Assembly (NCBI GenBank): GCA_022818135.1
Contig: JAFMSR010000001.1
Location: 4,083,466 to 4,147,465 of the forward strand
DNA from: Saxidomus purpurata
Lineage: Eukaryota; Mollusca; Bivalvia; Venerida; Veneridae
Reading direction: 5' to 3'
DNA: 64,000 nt
Position 1 is the stretch's first letter, and every line of letters starts with the position of its first letter. Shown here piece after piece: positions 37,160-49,425 of this stretch. The notes beneath the pieces are model-generated. The model ran no database searches, was not told where the DNA came from, and worked only from the letters and a program-made list of their open reading frames with translations. A program made the position numbers and the translations under genes.

Positions 37160-39002
37160 TCTCAACAACTAGTTGTTCTTTCACTAAAAATATCTGTAAA
37201 TTTAGAAATAAAAATATTTTATTGTTCTTTAAAGTTACAAGCATTAATGATAAAGTCATACAAACTGTATGATTGTGTTTTATTTAACACGTGTATTTGC
37301 TAAACTTCTAAACAAACTTCCCCTTAAATGTTAAAATGCTATGTGCATACGGTTATATATTGATTGTTAATACCAGGGACTAATTTCTTGGAAGACTTGC
37401 ACAGCTTCCCCGTAATACAATGAATGATATCAATTTACCACCATCAAAATATGAAACAGGAAAATAACAAAGTTTTGAAACCTTAATGTACAACATACCT
37501 GTGAACCTTTTTTGATAGAAATGAGGGAGATTTCACCTTAAAATGAGGGAGATTGGTAATTTTTGCGGGAGATTTTAACCCGTCCATGCGCTTCAAGCTA
37601 ACAGTCACAATTGACATTGAAAAGCTGCTTTAAACATCGGTTTTAATCATAGCATTTTCAAATCTACTTTCACTTTCTGTTCACAACATAATTATCCGTA
37701 AAGTAAAAGTAAGATTTTAAAATATGCATATAGAAATAAAAAATATAATCTAAAATAGTATCTTGGTAATCATGAATTCTTAAATTGTAAATACAAAATG
37801 AAAATCGATCTAGAAATATTGCAAGGTAATAGTTATATCATCTTTATTTTCCAGCCTTTTGTACCTTTTGTCCGATGTGATTAATTAATTTTATGGACTA
37901 GGATTTTCCACTCTGCCCACTTAGCAATAATCCATTATGTAATGACCCCTGATGGGTACAGACACCAATTAACAATTTAATCCCATCATAAAATGTGTGA
38001 AAACATGAACAACAGGTGGCACATGGAAGCAGACTGGTATACGATTTAACTGAGATATTAATAAATCAGTCTGCACAAATTTGAAAACCAGTCAATACTT
38101 TGTATACATCCTGGGTTAAAGGTCAATTTGATCATAATTGCTAATTTACGGTAGAATTGCACCTCCCAGCGGAAGATTATTTTTTTATTTGAAATCCGGT
38201 AGTATACCGCAAGAATTGGTAGGGTTCACAGGTATGTGATGGAAGAGACAGCCAGGCTGCAAATATATTAATTTAATTTTCGTATTTACCGGTATACACA
38301 AGTCTGTCTTTTAAACAATAATCATTCTCCGCTTTATTGGGGACTATCTTCTATCATTACTAAAATGACAAACTTCTCTAAAGACCAAGAACTGGCTTTA
38401 AACGATGAAAATACCACATAGTTTTTGATTTAACAAAACATATGTCCAGTTAAGATTACTGTACTAATAAATTAACGGCAAAATTTCCATTTTAAAAAAA
38501 ATTTTTGAAAAAATTTTGGTTAAATAAAATTTTTTTTATTTTTTTTTTTTTTTTTTCTTTTTAACCCTACATGTAGCTGCTTTTAAAGCATAAAGGAAGC
38601 AAAATGTGTTCTTGTATACATCAGAGCTTCAAAGGCAAACTTGAAACAGTGAATCACAATTACTAATAGGAAATTTTTTGTAGTAACATTGAACATGTAT
38701 ATTAAAATTGATTGTAGATGAAGAGGATGAAAAACAATTTTTCACCTCATATATGAAGTACTTATTTTGATTCTTGAAAGGAACTGTTTAAAGAAATTAA
38801 GTTTGATATTCTTTTGGACATGAAGTCAAAACTACATAATAACAAAGCAGTTTTAAGCTTTATAGTTATGCAATTTTCAGGGAATTACATTTTAACAAAC
38901 TTCCAGTAGGACACTGGCCTAAATTGCTTTTTAGTTTTTATGTTCATATGCTAAATGTGAATCATACAAGTAATTGAGAAGGCCATTGTACAGCACACAA
39001 TG

Positions 39003-39180
39003 CAAAGGGTGACACTGTGGCTGGGTGGTTAACACTTCCTGGTTTGAATCCCTGCCACGGCACTGGAAATTTCAGAAACATTTTTTAGTGTTTCCCTATC
39101 TACTCTAGAGATGAACTAGTTAGAAACCCTGAGGTAGTCTCGCCTGTATCAGTGCTATACAACAGGCACTTTAAAAACAA
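39003..39180 (+). mobile_element. tRNA-derived SINE-like repeat
   Basis: 'tgtggctgggtggttaacac' resembles an A box and 'ggtttgaatccctgcc' a B box, at tRNA-like spacing. About 120 bp of non-tRNA body follows ('gtgtttccctatctac', 'gaaaccctgaggtagtctcg'). No second copy is in the window. Confidence 0.55.
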
Positions 39181-39194
39181 AGTCTATTCGTAAA

Positions 39195-40429
39195 CAAGAG
39201 GGCCATGATGGCCCTTTATCGCTCACCCAAGTACAACTGCTTTTAACAAAGTTGCTAGAAATCATCAAAACAACCTTTCTGACAAATTTCCAGGATATTT
39301 GGGCTGAAAATGTTACCTCTAGAGTATTAACAAGGCTTTTCCATATTTGGGCTCTGTGACCTAGTTTTTGACCCCAGATGACCCATATTGAAACTTGAGC
39401 TAGAAATCATCGAAACAACCTTTCTGACAAATTTCCAGGATATTTAGGCTATAAATGTTACCCTAGAGTGTTAACAAGGTTTTTCCACATTTGGGCTCTG
39501 TGACCTAGTTTTTGACCCCAGATTACCCATATTCGAACTTGAGCTAGAAATCATCAAAACAACCTTTCTGACAAATTTCAAGGATATTTGGGCTGAAAAT
39601 GTTACCTCTAGAGTGTTAACAAGGTTTTTCCATATTTGGGCTCTGTGACCTAGTTTTTGACCCCCGATGACCCATATTCAAATTTGAGCTAGAAATAATC
39701 GAAACAACCTTTCTGACAAATTTCAAGAATATCTGGGCTGAAAATGTAACATCTAGAGTGTTAACAAGGTTTTTCCATATTTGGGCTCTGTGACCTAGTT
39801 TTTGACCCCAGATGACCCATATTCGAACTTGGGCTAGAAATCATCGAAACAACCTTTCTGACATATTTCCAGGATATTTGGCTGAAAATGTTACCTCTAG
39901 AGTGTTAACAAGGTTTTTCCATATTCAGGCTGTGTGACCTAGTTTTTGACCCCAGATGACCCATATTCGAACTAGAGCTAGAAATCATCTTAACAACCTT
40001 TCTGACAAATTTCCAGGATATCTGGGCTGAAAATGTTACCTCTAGAGTGTTAACAAGGTTTTTCCATATTTGGGCTGTGTGACCTAGTTTTTGACCCCAG
40101 GTGACCCATATTATAACTTGAGCTAGAAATCAACCAAACAACCTTTCTGACAAATTGCCAGGATATTTGGACTGAAACAGTAGCCTCTAGAGCCTTAACA
40201 AGATTTTTCTATTTTTGGGTCATGTGACCTAGTTTTTCATCCGAGATGACCCATATTCGAACTCGTCCGAGTAATTACTGGGACAAACATCCTGACCAAG
40301 TTTCGTGACAATTGAGGCAAAAATGTGACCATTAGAGTGTTAACGAACTAAGTGTGGACGGACGACAGACGACGGACGACGGACATTCATCGATCCTAAT
40401 AGCTCTCCCTGAGCCAGCTCAGGTGAGCT
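39195..40429 (-). mobile_element. Hairpin-ended tandem-core element, family A copy 4 (best preserved)
   Basis: Left edge CAAG then hairpin AGGGCCAtgaTGGCCCT, then 'ttatcGCTCACC'. Seven units follow at 144-145-bp spacing ('gtgacctagtttttga' at 39356, 39500, 39645, 39790, 39934, 40079, and 40224). Then come a GGACGGACGACAGACGACGG tract and 'gagccagctcAGGTGAGCTA'. The regular spacing and good ends make this the reference copy. Confidence 0.8.
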
Positions 40430-42129
40430 AAAAAGCTAGAGTCTGGTATCCGAATTCCCTTGTATCTTCATCTGTCTCTTCAACTTGTCAGGTCCTGTCA
40501 GCGGACTTGGCAGTTTCACCTTCAGAGTAATCCTAGGGTCAGCCAGGACTATGAACAATCTAATCACACTAACACTATGCAAGGTATTAACACTATGCAA
40601 GGTCCTAACGAATTCAGAACAATTCTATTGAGCAGCTCTTTTAGACCCTATTTACAGCCCTTAACAGCCCACTGCAGCACCAATGTTTATAATATTAAAG
40701 TCTCAATTGTGGCACTGTTTCAATAAGGAAATTATTACAGAATGTGTGTTATGATTCTTTTTATCAGAACAATCACAAATGTTTGAGTAATTTTTCAAGA
40801 ACAATCCAAATTCCAATACGTTTTAGCAAAACCAAAAGTAAGAAATAGATTAAAATTACACAACATAAGGTAGATAAATCACCAAATAACACATGCCTGA
40901 AATTGTAAGACATGCTAGATTGTTTGAGACCTCGGTGTAAATTGATAAAACAGCTGCCACTTTTTTTATCAAAAAAAGGTCTGCAGTCAACAAATTTCAA
41001 CAAAACATAGGCAATGGGTCTTTCAATAAGGATGTCAACAAATTCCCTTTTTTTTCTTTTTCAAACTCCGAGAAAAACATGTAAGAAGTTTATACCTTTT
41101 AACATGACACCCATTATACCCCAAGTTCTAATCAACTATATGCTTGAGGACATGTTTATTCTACAGGCCTATTTTCGGGCCTATCTTTCGGCCTTTTTAC
41201 CTCGACCGTGATCTTGATTGAATACGGTGACACATCTTAACAACATTTTTTTCACCGCGCTTGCATCAAATTTTACAGACTAATATTTAAAATGTCTTTG
41301 AGCAAATTTAGCAGAAGAAAAGTTAAAATATATACTAGAATTCGCTGTTTAAATGATTTTTCAACTATTTTTTTGTATTAAGTAGATGTTGTTTGATATA
41401 CTAGAAAATCTTACCTTATGGTCAACTGCAGGCCTTGTGAAATAGGCCCACACATGGAATGGTTTTGAATACAAGGAAATTTTGTGCAGTAGATGCTAAG
41501 ATCATTGTCATTAGTGACTGAAAATTCTTTAAAACATCTTAATTCATTGGTGTAAACTCTTCCTGTTTTGTAAAAAAATGCAAAACCTGGCATTTTTAGC
41601 ACTTTTAACTAGGCCCGCAGAATAAACTTGTCCTATGCTTGACAATTGGTAAATTATAATAAATACTTCCCAATGCTCTGACTACATATGCCACAAGGAA
41701 TTGTAGAAGTGTTACTGTAGTGCATATATTCCACCTGACAGATTCAAACCCCAAAACCGTTTAAGTAAGGTAACAGATATTCTTCCCATGCTAGATTAGA
41801 AATTTGTTTGTCCCTACATCATGGCGCATTACAGACTCCTGTTAAGACTTCCTAAAGTCTAGATTTATAGGGGCAAGATGGTACAGTACTGCATATCACA
41901 TCGAATATTGCCACAACAAATCCAGTAGTATTTCATTTTGATTTTTCAGGTGAAAGCTCGAAGGGCAACAAGCGTTTTTTGGCCAAAGCCTGACCATAGG
42001 TAAATGTATGTACTAGTCATACATGTATTTAAATAACTGAATACTGAAAGCAATAAAATAACTGATTTATCATTATACCCATGCAAAATTATAAAGTGTC
42101 AACTCCTTCACAATATGATAACATACTTA

Positions 42130-42266
42130 AAGGTAGCCTAATTAATTTGGCGTTTCAGTGTGACCCCTTTCACAGATCTGATATTTTATAACTGTCACAC
42201 CTCTACAACGTAGAAGGTGAACAACTATAAAATATCAGCCTATAAATTCGGTTTGCCTTCGAAGTC
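42130..42266. mobile_element. Short palindromic MITE, copy 1
   Basis: 'ctgatattttataactgtc' and 'acaactataaaatatcag' are near-perfect inverted copies. The outer ends are 'gtagcctaattaat' and 'cggtttgccttcgaag'. Related pieces occur at 44446-44554, 55250-55340 and about 56770-56830. Confidence 0.6.
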
Positions 42267-42938
42267 GAAATAGTTAGACTAACTTAAAGGCTGCTCAGTC
42301 TATTCAACTTCCGCTGCAAATTTTGTTTACAAAGTGACGTTACTTATGATCAGCTACTTTTGCTTTGAAAAAAGCAACTTTTCCGTTGAATGCAGGTTTG
42401 AACTTTGAAATGTAAAGAGATCCTATTCATACACAATCCTTAAGTTTGATGCTCTTTCTTGTGACGCCATAAAAAGCACCATTTCTTTTCGCAATAAACT
42501 CTTGATTTATGACTCTATGGATATGTTGTACCAATAATTTTCATAACCCGAGTGAACTGTTTTTGCATCCCCTGAAAATTCTAACCATTTCTAAAAAATG
42601 AAATACGGATATAAATGAGTTTTTTATATTATGATTGAAACATGAAGTTGTTTGTGCGTAAAAAAATTAATTATGTGCACCTGTTTTGAATCTTGTTCTA
42701 AAAGATTTGAACACTGACGGAGGCAGCAAAAACATCAGAACATGTCATGTGCATTTATTTGACATCCTATGGAAGTGAAGATACTTTGCTGTTGTAACAA
42801 TCATATCAGGTGTGCTTCTACATATATTCTGCGTATCAACAGAAGAATGAAAACAAAAGTAGAAAAAATTAACGTTGTTTTGGTGGGTCAGCTGACAGCC
42901 GGTGCATCGTTAAAAACGCACAGCGTGAATATTTCAGA

Positions 42939-45900
42939 ATGTCGCAGGAACAGAAGCCGGAAAGATTTTTGACGGAGGAAGAGCTTGCTGACGTTTGTCA
43001 TGAGCCAGACGAGTCAACAAAGGTAAGACAACACCCCTACTTTCATGTTTTTTTAGTATCTGAGCCGAAATATTCCAACAACTTGACATGAACTGACAAA
43101 ATTCTATATAGTGGCACGTATTTCGGATAGTAAATAGTTAAAAGAAAATGAAAACACTTTAACATATTGATTGTGCTATACTGTATCGTTAAAGTTGCAT
43201 GAGAAAATAGTGATTATGCTTGTAATTTAGTTAGTTTTACGAAACAAAATCATTCTATTATCAAATGCATGACATGCAATTTTCAACAGTGCTAGAAACC
43301 ATTGCACCAAAGATGTTCTATTTTTTGTACTGCTTTTTATATTTTAGATCATCACTGATTGGATATGATACATGCTAGGCTGGAAACAGGCCCTTCTCAG
43401 GATGTGTAATCTTTTTATGAGGACCAAATGTCATGCAAGTAGGTATTTAAATGCGACACTTTTTTTGCTTAATTGCTCTTAATTCCAACTCATATTTCAC
43501 ATCAGCCCCTTAGCCATCGGCTTCACGCATACCATTTATAGTAACATTTTGTGAAATGCAAATGCTTTTTGCTAAATGTGATATGCTTTTTGCCAAGTCT
43601 TTGCTAAATGCTTTATGGTTTTTGTGAACTGTGATTTGCTTCCTGCCAAATATTTGCTAAATTTTGCATTATGCTAAATGCAACATCCTACACTCTTAAC
43701 AGATATTGATTTTAGAAATGCCTGAAAATTAATTTCTTTTGACCAAATTATAGTCCATTATTAAATATTGTTATTCATATTCATTTCTTCTTACCTATGG
43801 TTAGGGTTAGCAAAAAGCATACTGCAAAAGAAGCATTTAGCAAAATGCATACTGCAATTTGCAAAATCAATTTCAAAAAGAACTGGCAAGAACCATATCC
43901 CATTTAGCAAAATGCTTTTCGTATTTAGCAAAAAGCTTTTTGCATTTCACAAAATGTTACTATAAATACTATTGTGTGAATCATTAAGCAAAAAGCATTT
44001 CGCAATGAGCATGTCGCATTTCGCAAAAATCATATCGCAAAACACATTGTGCCCAGGCCTTTTATACACATGTGTATGCAATATTATTTATGTATCATTC
44101 AGATCAAAAAGTGGATATTTTTACCCTAATTGCAAAATGAAATGCATATTATCATGTTCACAGACTAGTTAAAATAATTAAGTGATGCCTTGAGCAAATT
44201 TTTAGGGTTAGAGTCTAGTAGAGGGAGAGATATTGCCCATACAAAAAAACATTATCTTGACTTGCTTTCAGTTAGTTGGACTTGTTAACAGACCTTTATG
44301 CAAAATAAATATAAGCATACACATATTGCAGCTTTACAATAGCATACAATGCAGTGTTAGTGTTATAATTATCAAGAATCAAATTACTTTTGCTAGTATC
44401 TGTGAGTTGTTTTCATGCCTAGTGTCACAGTCTCACTATTTCCATTTTGAAGGCGAGTCAGTTTTACAGGTTGACACTCTAGGTGTGACAGTTAAAAATG
44501 TCAGATCATTGAAAGGCGTCACACTACAACACCAAATTAATTAGGCTAACTGTAGTAATAAATGTAAATAATTTTATCATTTATTAACTTAAACATTGTG
44601 ACAAGCTCTTTTTCTAGACTTAGGCAATCATCAGCATTTGTAGGCATATAAATGACGAGGATGCAGACAGAAAGTAATGGATAATGAATGATATACATGT
44701 ATGACATGTTTATCAAATAAAGCATAGAAAACAGAAGAAAATAAATTAAAGGTTCTGTTAAGATACACCTGTAGTAATATATGACTTAAATAAACTAACC
44801 CATTTAACAAGCAATTGACATTGTTTTATGGGTAAATGTACATTTTTTTTCCAGGATTTTATTATGCAACAGACAATGTACAGAATAAAGGATCCAAAAA
44901 GATCATTGGAATTCTATACAAATGTTTTGGGAATGAGGTATATTTACATGCTTACACAACTATGACTCACTCCATTGTCTTTTTAAACCAAATGTTCCTT
45001 AGGTATCTTTTTTTTTAACAGTACAATACAACACAAAATTTAGTAGGTATGTCATAGTAAACATAGGCGATGTAAAGCTTTCAACTGACCTAACAAGTAA
45101 CAAATAGCATCTCTGTAATAGTCATAGGAATAGCAAATTTTAAATTATTAGAAAATAATAAAGTGTTACAGTAAATCTGTCACAACGAACAAGATACAAG
45201 AAATTTTATTTACCATAGAATATAAAAAAGTAGCTGCAAATAAACAATGGAGAATACAGACTCAGCAGTTACTATTTGGAAGTCATACAGTTCAAGAAAT
45301 CTTGCATATATAAACACATACATTGTATATAATTTCATATCAAATGTATTATTGTGCAAACTTTAAACATAGTTGTTATTTCATTGTACATAATTTAAAT
45401 ACCTATACATCCATTTCTTTCATCAAGGTTGCTGGATCGCTTTGATTTTCCTTCAATGCAGTTCTCACTGTATTTTATGGGTTATGAGAAAGCCGAGGAC
45501 AAACCTGAGAACAAAAAGGAAAGAGTACAGTGGGTTTTCAGCAGACCTGCTACTATAGAACTTACCCAGTAAGTGCCTACTGTAGAAGTGTCTTCTATAG
45601 AAATTAGTTCAAATTACACTGTAAGGAAATAATATTGCAGGACTGTTATATCTCCCGCTTTCTGTTTTACACAGTGTACCTGGTCTGTGATAATGTAGTC
45701 AAAATAATTAAGTGACGTCTTGAGCAAATTCTGAGATATTTTTGTTTTGGGTCAGACTCTCACAAAGGGAGAGATTTTGCCCATACAGTAATAACACAAT
45801 ATCTCAACTCACGTACAATTAGTTAGACTAGTAGTAATGGTGATCGCCTGATACAGTTAAATTATATTTATAAATGGGAACTAGAAATGAAAGAAAAAAT

Positions 45901-48900
45901 TAGAGCTTCCTTAATCAATATCCTTGTTTTAGCAATTTTGCTTTGGTTGTAAAGAAAGGGTCAAGAATATCCACTACTGTAACATGAAGCAACTTGCCTA
46001 TAACAATGTGTTTTCTGCTGTTTTACAGTAACTGGGGAACGGAGAAGGAAGAAGGGGAACCATACCATAATGGCAACAAAGATCCCAGAGGGTTTGGTAT
46101 GTATTGCACAATTCTACTGACACAATGATGCGTGAATTTCATACATATTTCATGCAGGATTCACTGCTAATAGAATATATTGAATTGTCTGTGCCTGTAC
46201 CTCAGTTTTTGGAGTACTAGAATGGAATCTGAAATCTGAATCCTAGTATCCTTTGAAACTTGGATATACAAATGGTGCATGAATGAACAAAAACATCCCA
46301 TTCTGTCCTCTTCTCAGACATACTTTTGAGGTGTAAAAATTTATATTGAATATTTTATAAAAATTACTTTAGTAATGAGATATTTTCAAATAAGTTAAGA
46401 GTACTAAAGATTTGCTTACCATCAAATTTTAAATGGACACATTTGAGTAGTCCAAAGTTTTCACTTTCACTCATCAAAATACAGACTTGATTTTGTGGGG
46501 AAGTGATAGAAAACAAGAAGCAAGTGCTCTACATAAAGTTTGTGTGACTTAAGGAGGTCATATTCTGTAACTATTTCAGGTCACATTGGCTTGAATGTGC
46601 CAGATGTTTATAAAGCCTGTGAGAGGTTTGAGAAACTGGGAGTGAAATTTATCAAGACACCAGATGGAGGTTTGTATGAAAACTCCTTCCTAATCCCTCA
46701 TTGCCCTAATTAAGGGAGAACAAACTGATTTTGATTTCACCACTTGTTAAAGTTTCCAAGTCCTGTGATATGTGAATACATAGAGGATAATTGTTGGTTT
46801 TGGTGTAATATCAAGTTATAATTTCACTGTGTGGGCACCAAAAGTGATCTTTTCACAAGTTGAAACTAACTACTTTTGGTGTTCACAAGTGAATTTAACG
46901 TATATTACATTGATACCTACAATTTTTCTGTTTATTTTATGGTTAAGCTCTACTTTTGCTGAGTGTGTTTCTATAAAATATTGAAGGTAGCAGGAACTGC
47001 ATCAGAAAACTAACAAATGAAGTCATTTTAACGATGTCATTGTCGCATGGCATGGTTTCCAGCATTAATTACGCTCTGTATACCTTTTGAAGTTAATCTG
47101 GGTTAAAGATTGCAAAAACAGTGAAAATAAAAATGGTAATCCACAGTTTTAAAACTGGATCATCACTTTTATTTCACCAAAATAACAATTATTCACTGGA
47201 AAACATAAAACAAACTGACTACATTTTTATGTCCAGAGGTCTTTGTTTCAAATTAATTTAACTTTGAAGGTCACCCTAGTTAGTTGATGTGTTACTCACA
47301 AGAAGCAGACTCAAGCCCCCAGTTTGAAGTTTAAACTACCCTGCTCGATATCAATTACATGTGTGAATTCACAGACACAGTATCATTTCTTTTTTGCCAA
47401 TCTTTAGGTCAGGATAAAACCTGCATTATATGGGATCAAATTCTAGATCACTAGTTCAAATGAAAATGCTAGAAGCTATATTTTATACATTTGTATATTA
47501 AAATGTTTGCCTTAATAGCTTCTTGGCCAACTGGTCACATGGAGTCAAAAATTAGATCATCTAGTCAGATCTATAGATAATTTTATGAACACTACGGAGG
47601 CCACACTTCGTAACCAATCATGAAAAATGGTGAGAATGTTTGCTCTGGTGATCTAGATCACATAATTGTAGTCAACTTCTAGGTCCAATTGTCCAATCAA
47701 AACACAACTTTGTGAATACCTTAGGCTGCTCACTAGGTCCAATTGTCAAATCAAAGCACAACTTTGTGAATACCTTAGGCTGCTCACTAGGTCCAATTGT
47801 CAAATCAAAGCACAACTTTGTGAATACCTTAGGCTGCTCACTAGGTCCAATTGTCAAATCAAAGCACAACTTTGTGAATACCTTAGGCTGCTCACTAGGT
47901 CCAATTGTCAAATCAAAACAAAACTTTGTGAATACCTTAGGCTGCTCACTAGGTCCAATTGTCAAATCAAAGCACAACTTTGTGAATACCTTAGGCTGCT
48001 CACTAGGTCCAATTGTCAAATCAAAGCACAACTTTGTGAATACCTTAGGCTGCTCACTAGGTCCAATTGTCAAATCAAAACAAAACTTTGTGAATACCTT
48101 AGGCTGCTCACTAGGTCCAATTGTCAAATCAAAACACAACTTTGTGAATACCTTAGGCTGCTCACTAGGTCCAATTGTCAAATCAAAGCACAACTTTGTG
48201 AATACCTTAGGCTGCTCACCTAGGTCCAATTGTCAAATCAAAGCACAACTTTTGTGAATACCTTAGGCTGCTCACTAGGTCCAATTGTCAAATCAACAAA
48301 ACTAAACTTTGTGAATACCTTAGGCTGCTCACTAGGTCCAATTGTCAAATCAAAACACAACTTTGTGAATACCTTAGGCTGCTCACTAGGTCCAATTTGG
48401 AACTAAGTCTCATAGGGTTCAACAGTAAAGTCTTCTGGTGAAAACATACAATAAAATATTGTGAACACTCTAGATGCCACATTTTATACTTATCTGGGAC
48501 CCATAAAAGTGTAAAGTGCAATACAACATTTTGGTATAGGATGTTTAGTCTTTAAGAAGTCATGATGGGTTATATTTTAATAAATTCAAGTGAAATGCAT
48601 GTACATTTTCATGTGTTTTTGTAGTGGTTTAGAAAGATATAAACCCTTGAAGATTGTTGTAAAAAAGATTTCAGCAAAGGTTAATAGCTACCTTATTGAA
48701 TGTTGAATTGTGCTGTATTCTTACTTGATTTGAACAACAAAATTTGGAGAAATGGCACATGAATGATAGTATGTGTATTTATAGATGTTCTGAATCATGT
48801 TGTTTCAGGAAAGATGAAAGGTCTGGCATTTATTCAAGACCCAGATGGATACTGGATAGAAATTCTGAGTGCTCAGCAAATGGCCAAGGACATAGCTTAA
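42939..48900 (+). CDS. GLO1: Lactoylglutathione lyase (glyoxalase I)
   Basis: Cytosolic metalloenzyme that isomerises the methylglyoxal-glutathione hemithioacetal to S-D-lactoylglutathione, the first step of the glyoxalase pathway. Six exons: 42939-43022, 44855-44937, 45428-45568, 46029-46096, 46580-46669 and 48809-48900. All have GT/AG borders and matching phases, giving 185 aa (human 184). Key blocks: [84 protein letters not shown]. The four metal ligands fall at the human positions: Q34, E100, H127, E173 (E173 is also the catalytic base in the family). The start is the only in-frame Met, placed like the human one. Introns carry a fold-back element, a shared 120-bp repeat and a 54-bp minisatellite. 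Confidence 0.97.
43519..43981. mobile_element. Fold-back (palindromic) element in GLO1 intron 1
   Basis: The arm at 43534-43560 and the arm at 43941-43967 are perfect 27-bp reverse complements (ATTTATAGTAACATTTTGTG...). The interior is built from GCAAA/TTTGC words: 'ttttgctaaatg' on the left and 'catttagcaaaa' on the right. Much of the 440-bp unit can therefore fold on itself. No coding capacity. Confidence 0.75.
44165..44285 (+). repeat. 120-bp dispersed repeat, copy in GLO1 intron 1
   Basis: Matches 45697-45835 in the same orientation: 'taaaataattaagtgatgcc', 'ttgagcaaatt', 'agggagagat', 'ttgcccatac', 'gttagttgga'. No obvious terminal repeats. Confidence 0.65.
44446..44554. mobile_element. 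Short MITE, copy 2
   Basis: Opposite orientation to 42130-42266: begins 'ttgaaggcgagtca', contains 'ggtgtgacagttaaaaatgt', and ends 'aaattaattaggcta'. The palindromic centre is eroded. It lies in GLO1 intron 1. Confidence 0.55.
45697..45835 (+). repeat. 120-bp dispersed repeat, copy in GLO1 intron 3
   Basis: Second copy of the repeat at 44165-44285, with a few small insertions, in the same orientation: 'aaaataattaagtgacgtct', 'ttgagcaaattctgag', 'agggagagattttgcccata'. Confidence 0.65.
47680..48400. repeat. 54-bp minisatellite, about 13 units, GLO1 intron 5
   Basis: The unit runs 'ctaggtccaattgtcaaatc', then 'aaagcacaactttgtgaata', then 'ccttaggctgctca'. Variants are aaagcacaac, aaaacacaac and aaaacaaaac. 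Two single-base insertions (near 48220 and 48249) shift the register late in the array. Because 54 is divisible by 3, long open frames appear on both strands (about 185 and 181 codons). They are repeat artefacts. Confidence 0.97.
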
Positions 48901-49425
48901 ACAAACAGCAATATAACCTTACATCTTTAAAGTTCTTGTATTGAACACAATGTGTTGATTAGACAATGCTAGTCATTGATTGCCATAGTTATCCTTAGAA
49001 TGTTTCTTCCCAAAGGTCTTCTGATTTCATTCTCAGTTAATAATGGAAGTGTGGGCTTGTTAGTGTTTTAGTGGCAAAAAGCAACTTCCCTACAATCATG
49101 AATTAGTGTTCAGCTAAGTGCCTACCTCGGTGTCTGATTGCATACTTGTTGTGAATGTTATTCTTTAATGTATAGAGTTTTAATTTTAATAGACTGATAA
49201 GGTCAATGAAACATGTTCGCTATGCACAGAGTTTTGCCGTAATTTGTTATAAACTCTCCTGTATCTGATATTTACAATGATCTTACATTTAGTCCTAAAA
49301 GCTGAACTTGTCAAGTGAAATCATTACACCAATGTGATGCAATTTGTGTCATTGCTTTATAATTAAAATGATGACGTAGTTTTGCATCTATTATTTTGCA
49401 ATAAAGTTATTGAACTTCACAAGAA
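48901..49425 (+). other. GLO1: GLO1 3' UTR (inferred)
   Basis: Non-coding sequence after the GLO1 stop. An AATAAA at 49400-49405 in 'gcaataaagttattg' is the best polyadenylation signal and would give a UTR of about 520 nt. Confidence 0.6.

Larger units (their letters stand above)
37160..42938. other. Intergenic region between TECPR2 and GLO1
   Basis: The two genes are transcribed away from each other, with starts 5.8 kb apart. The interval holds a T/A-homopolymer stretch (about 38490-38560), a SINE-like repeat (39003-39180), family A copy 4 (39195-40429) and a short MITE (42130-42266). I see no further coding exon. An open frame at 42769-42972 overlaps the GLO1 start in another frame and could only matter as an upstream ORF if the transcript begins before 42769. 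Confidence 0.5.

Noticed and set aside
39195..40429. Regular repeat-spacer array suggestive of CRISPR
   Set aside because: The units are about 145 bp and diverge along their whole length, with no short identical repeats and unique spacers. The genome is eukaryotic with spliced genes.
42769..42972. 67-codon frame overlapping the GLO1 start, a possible upstream ORF
   Set aside because: It has no protein-like features, and nothing shows that the transcript starts before 42769.
47672..48257. Two opposed open frames of about 180 codons with perfect 18-residue repeats
   Set aside because: They are the two strands of the 54-bp minisatellite. The unit length divisible by 3 and lacking stops explains the frames, and they lie inside GLO1 intron 5.
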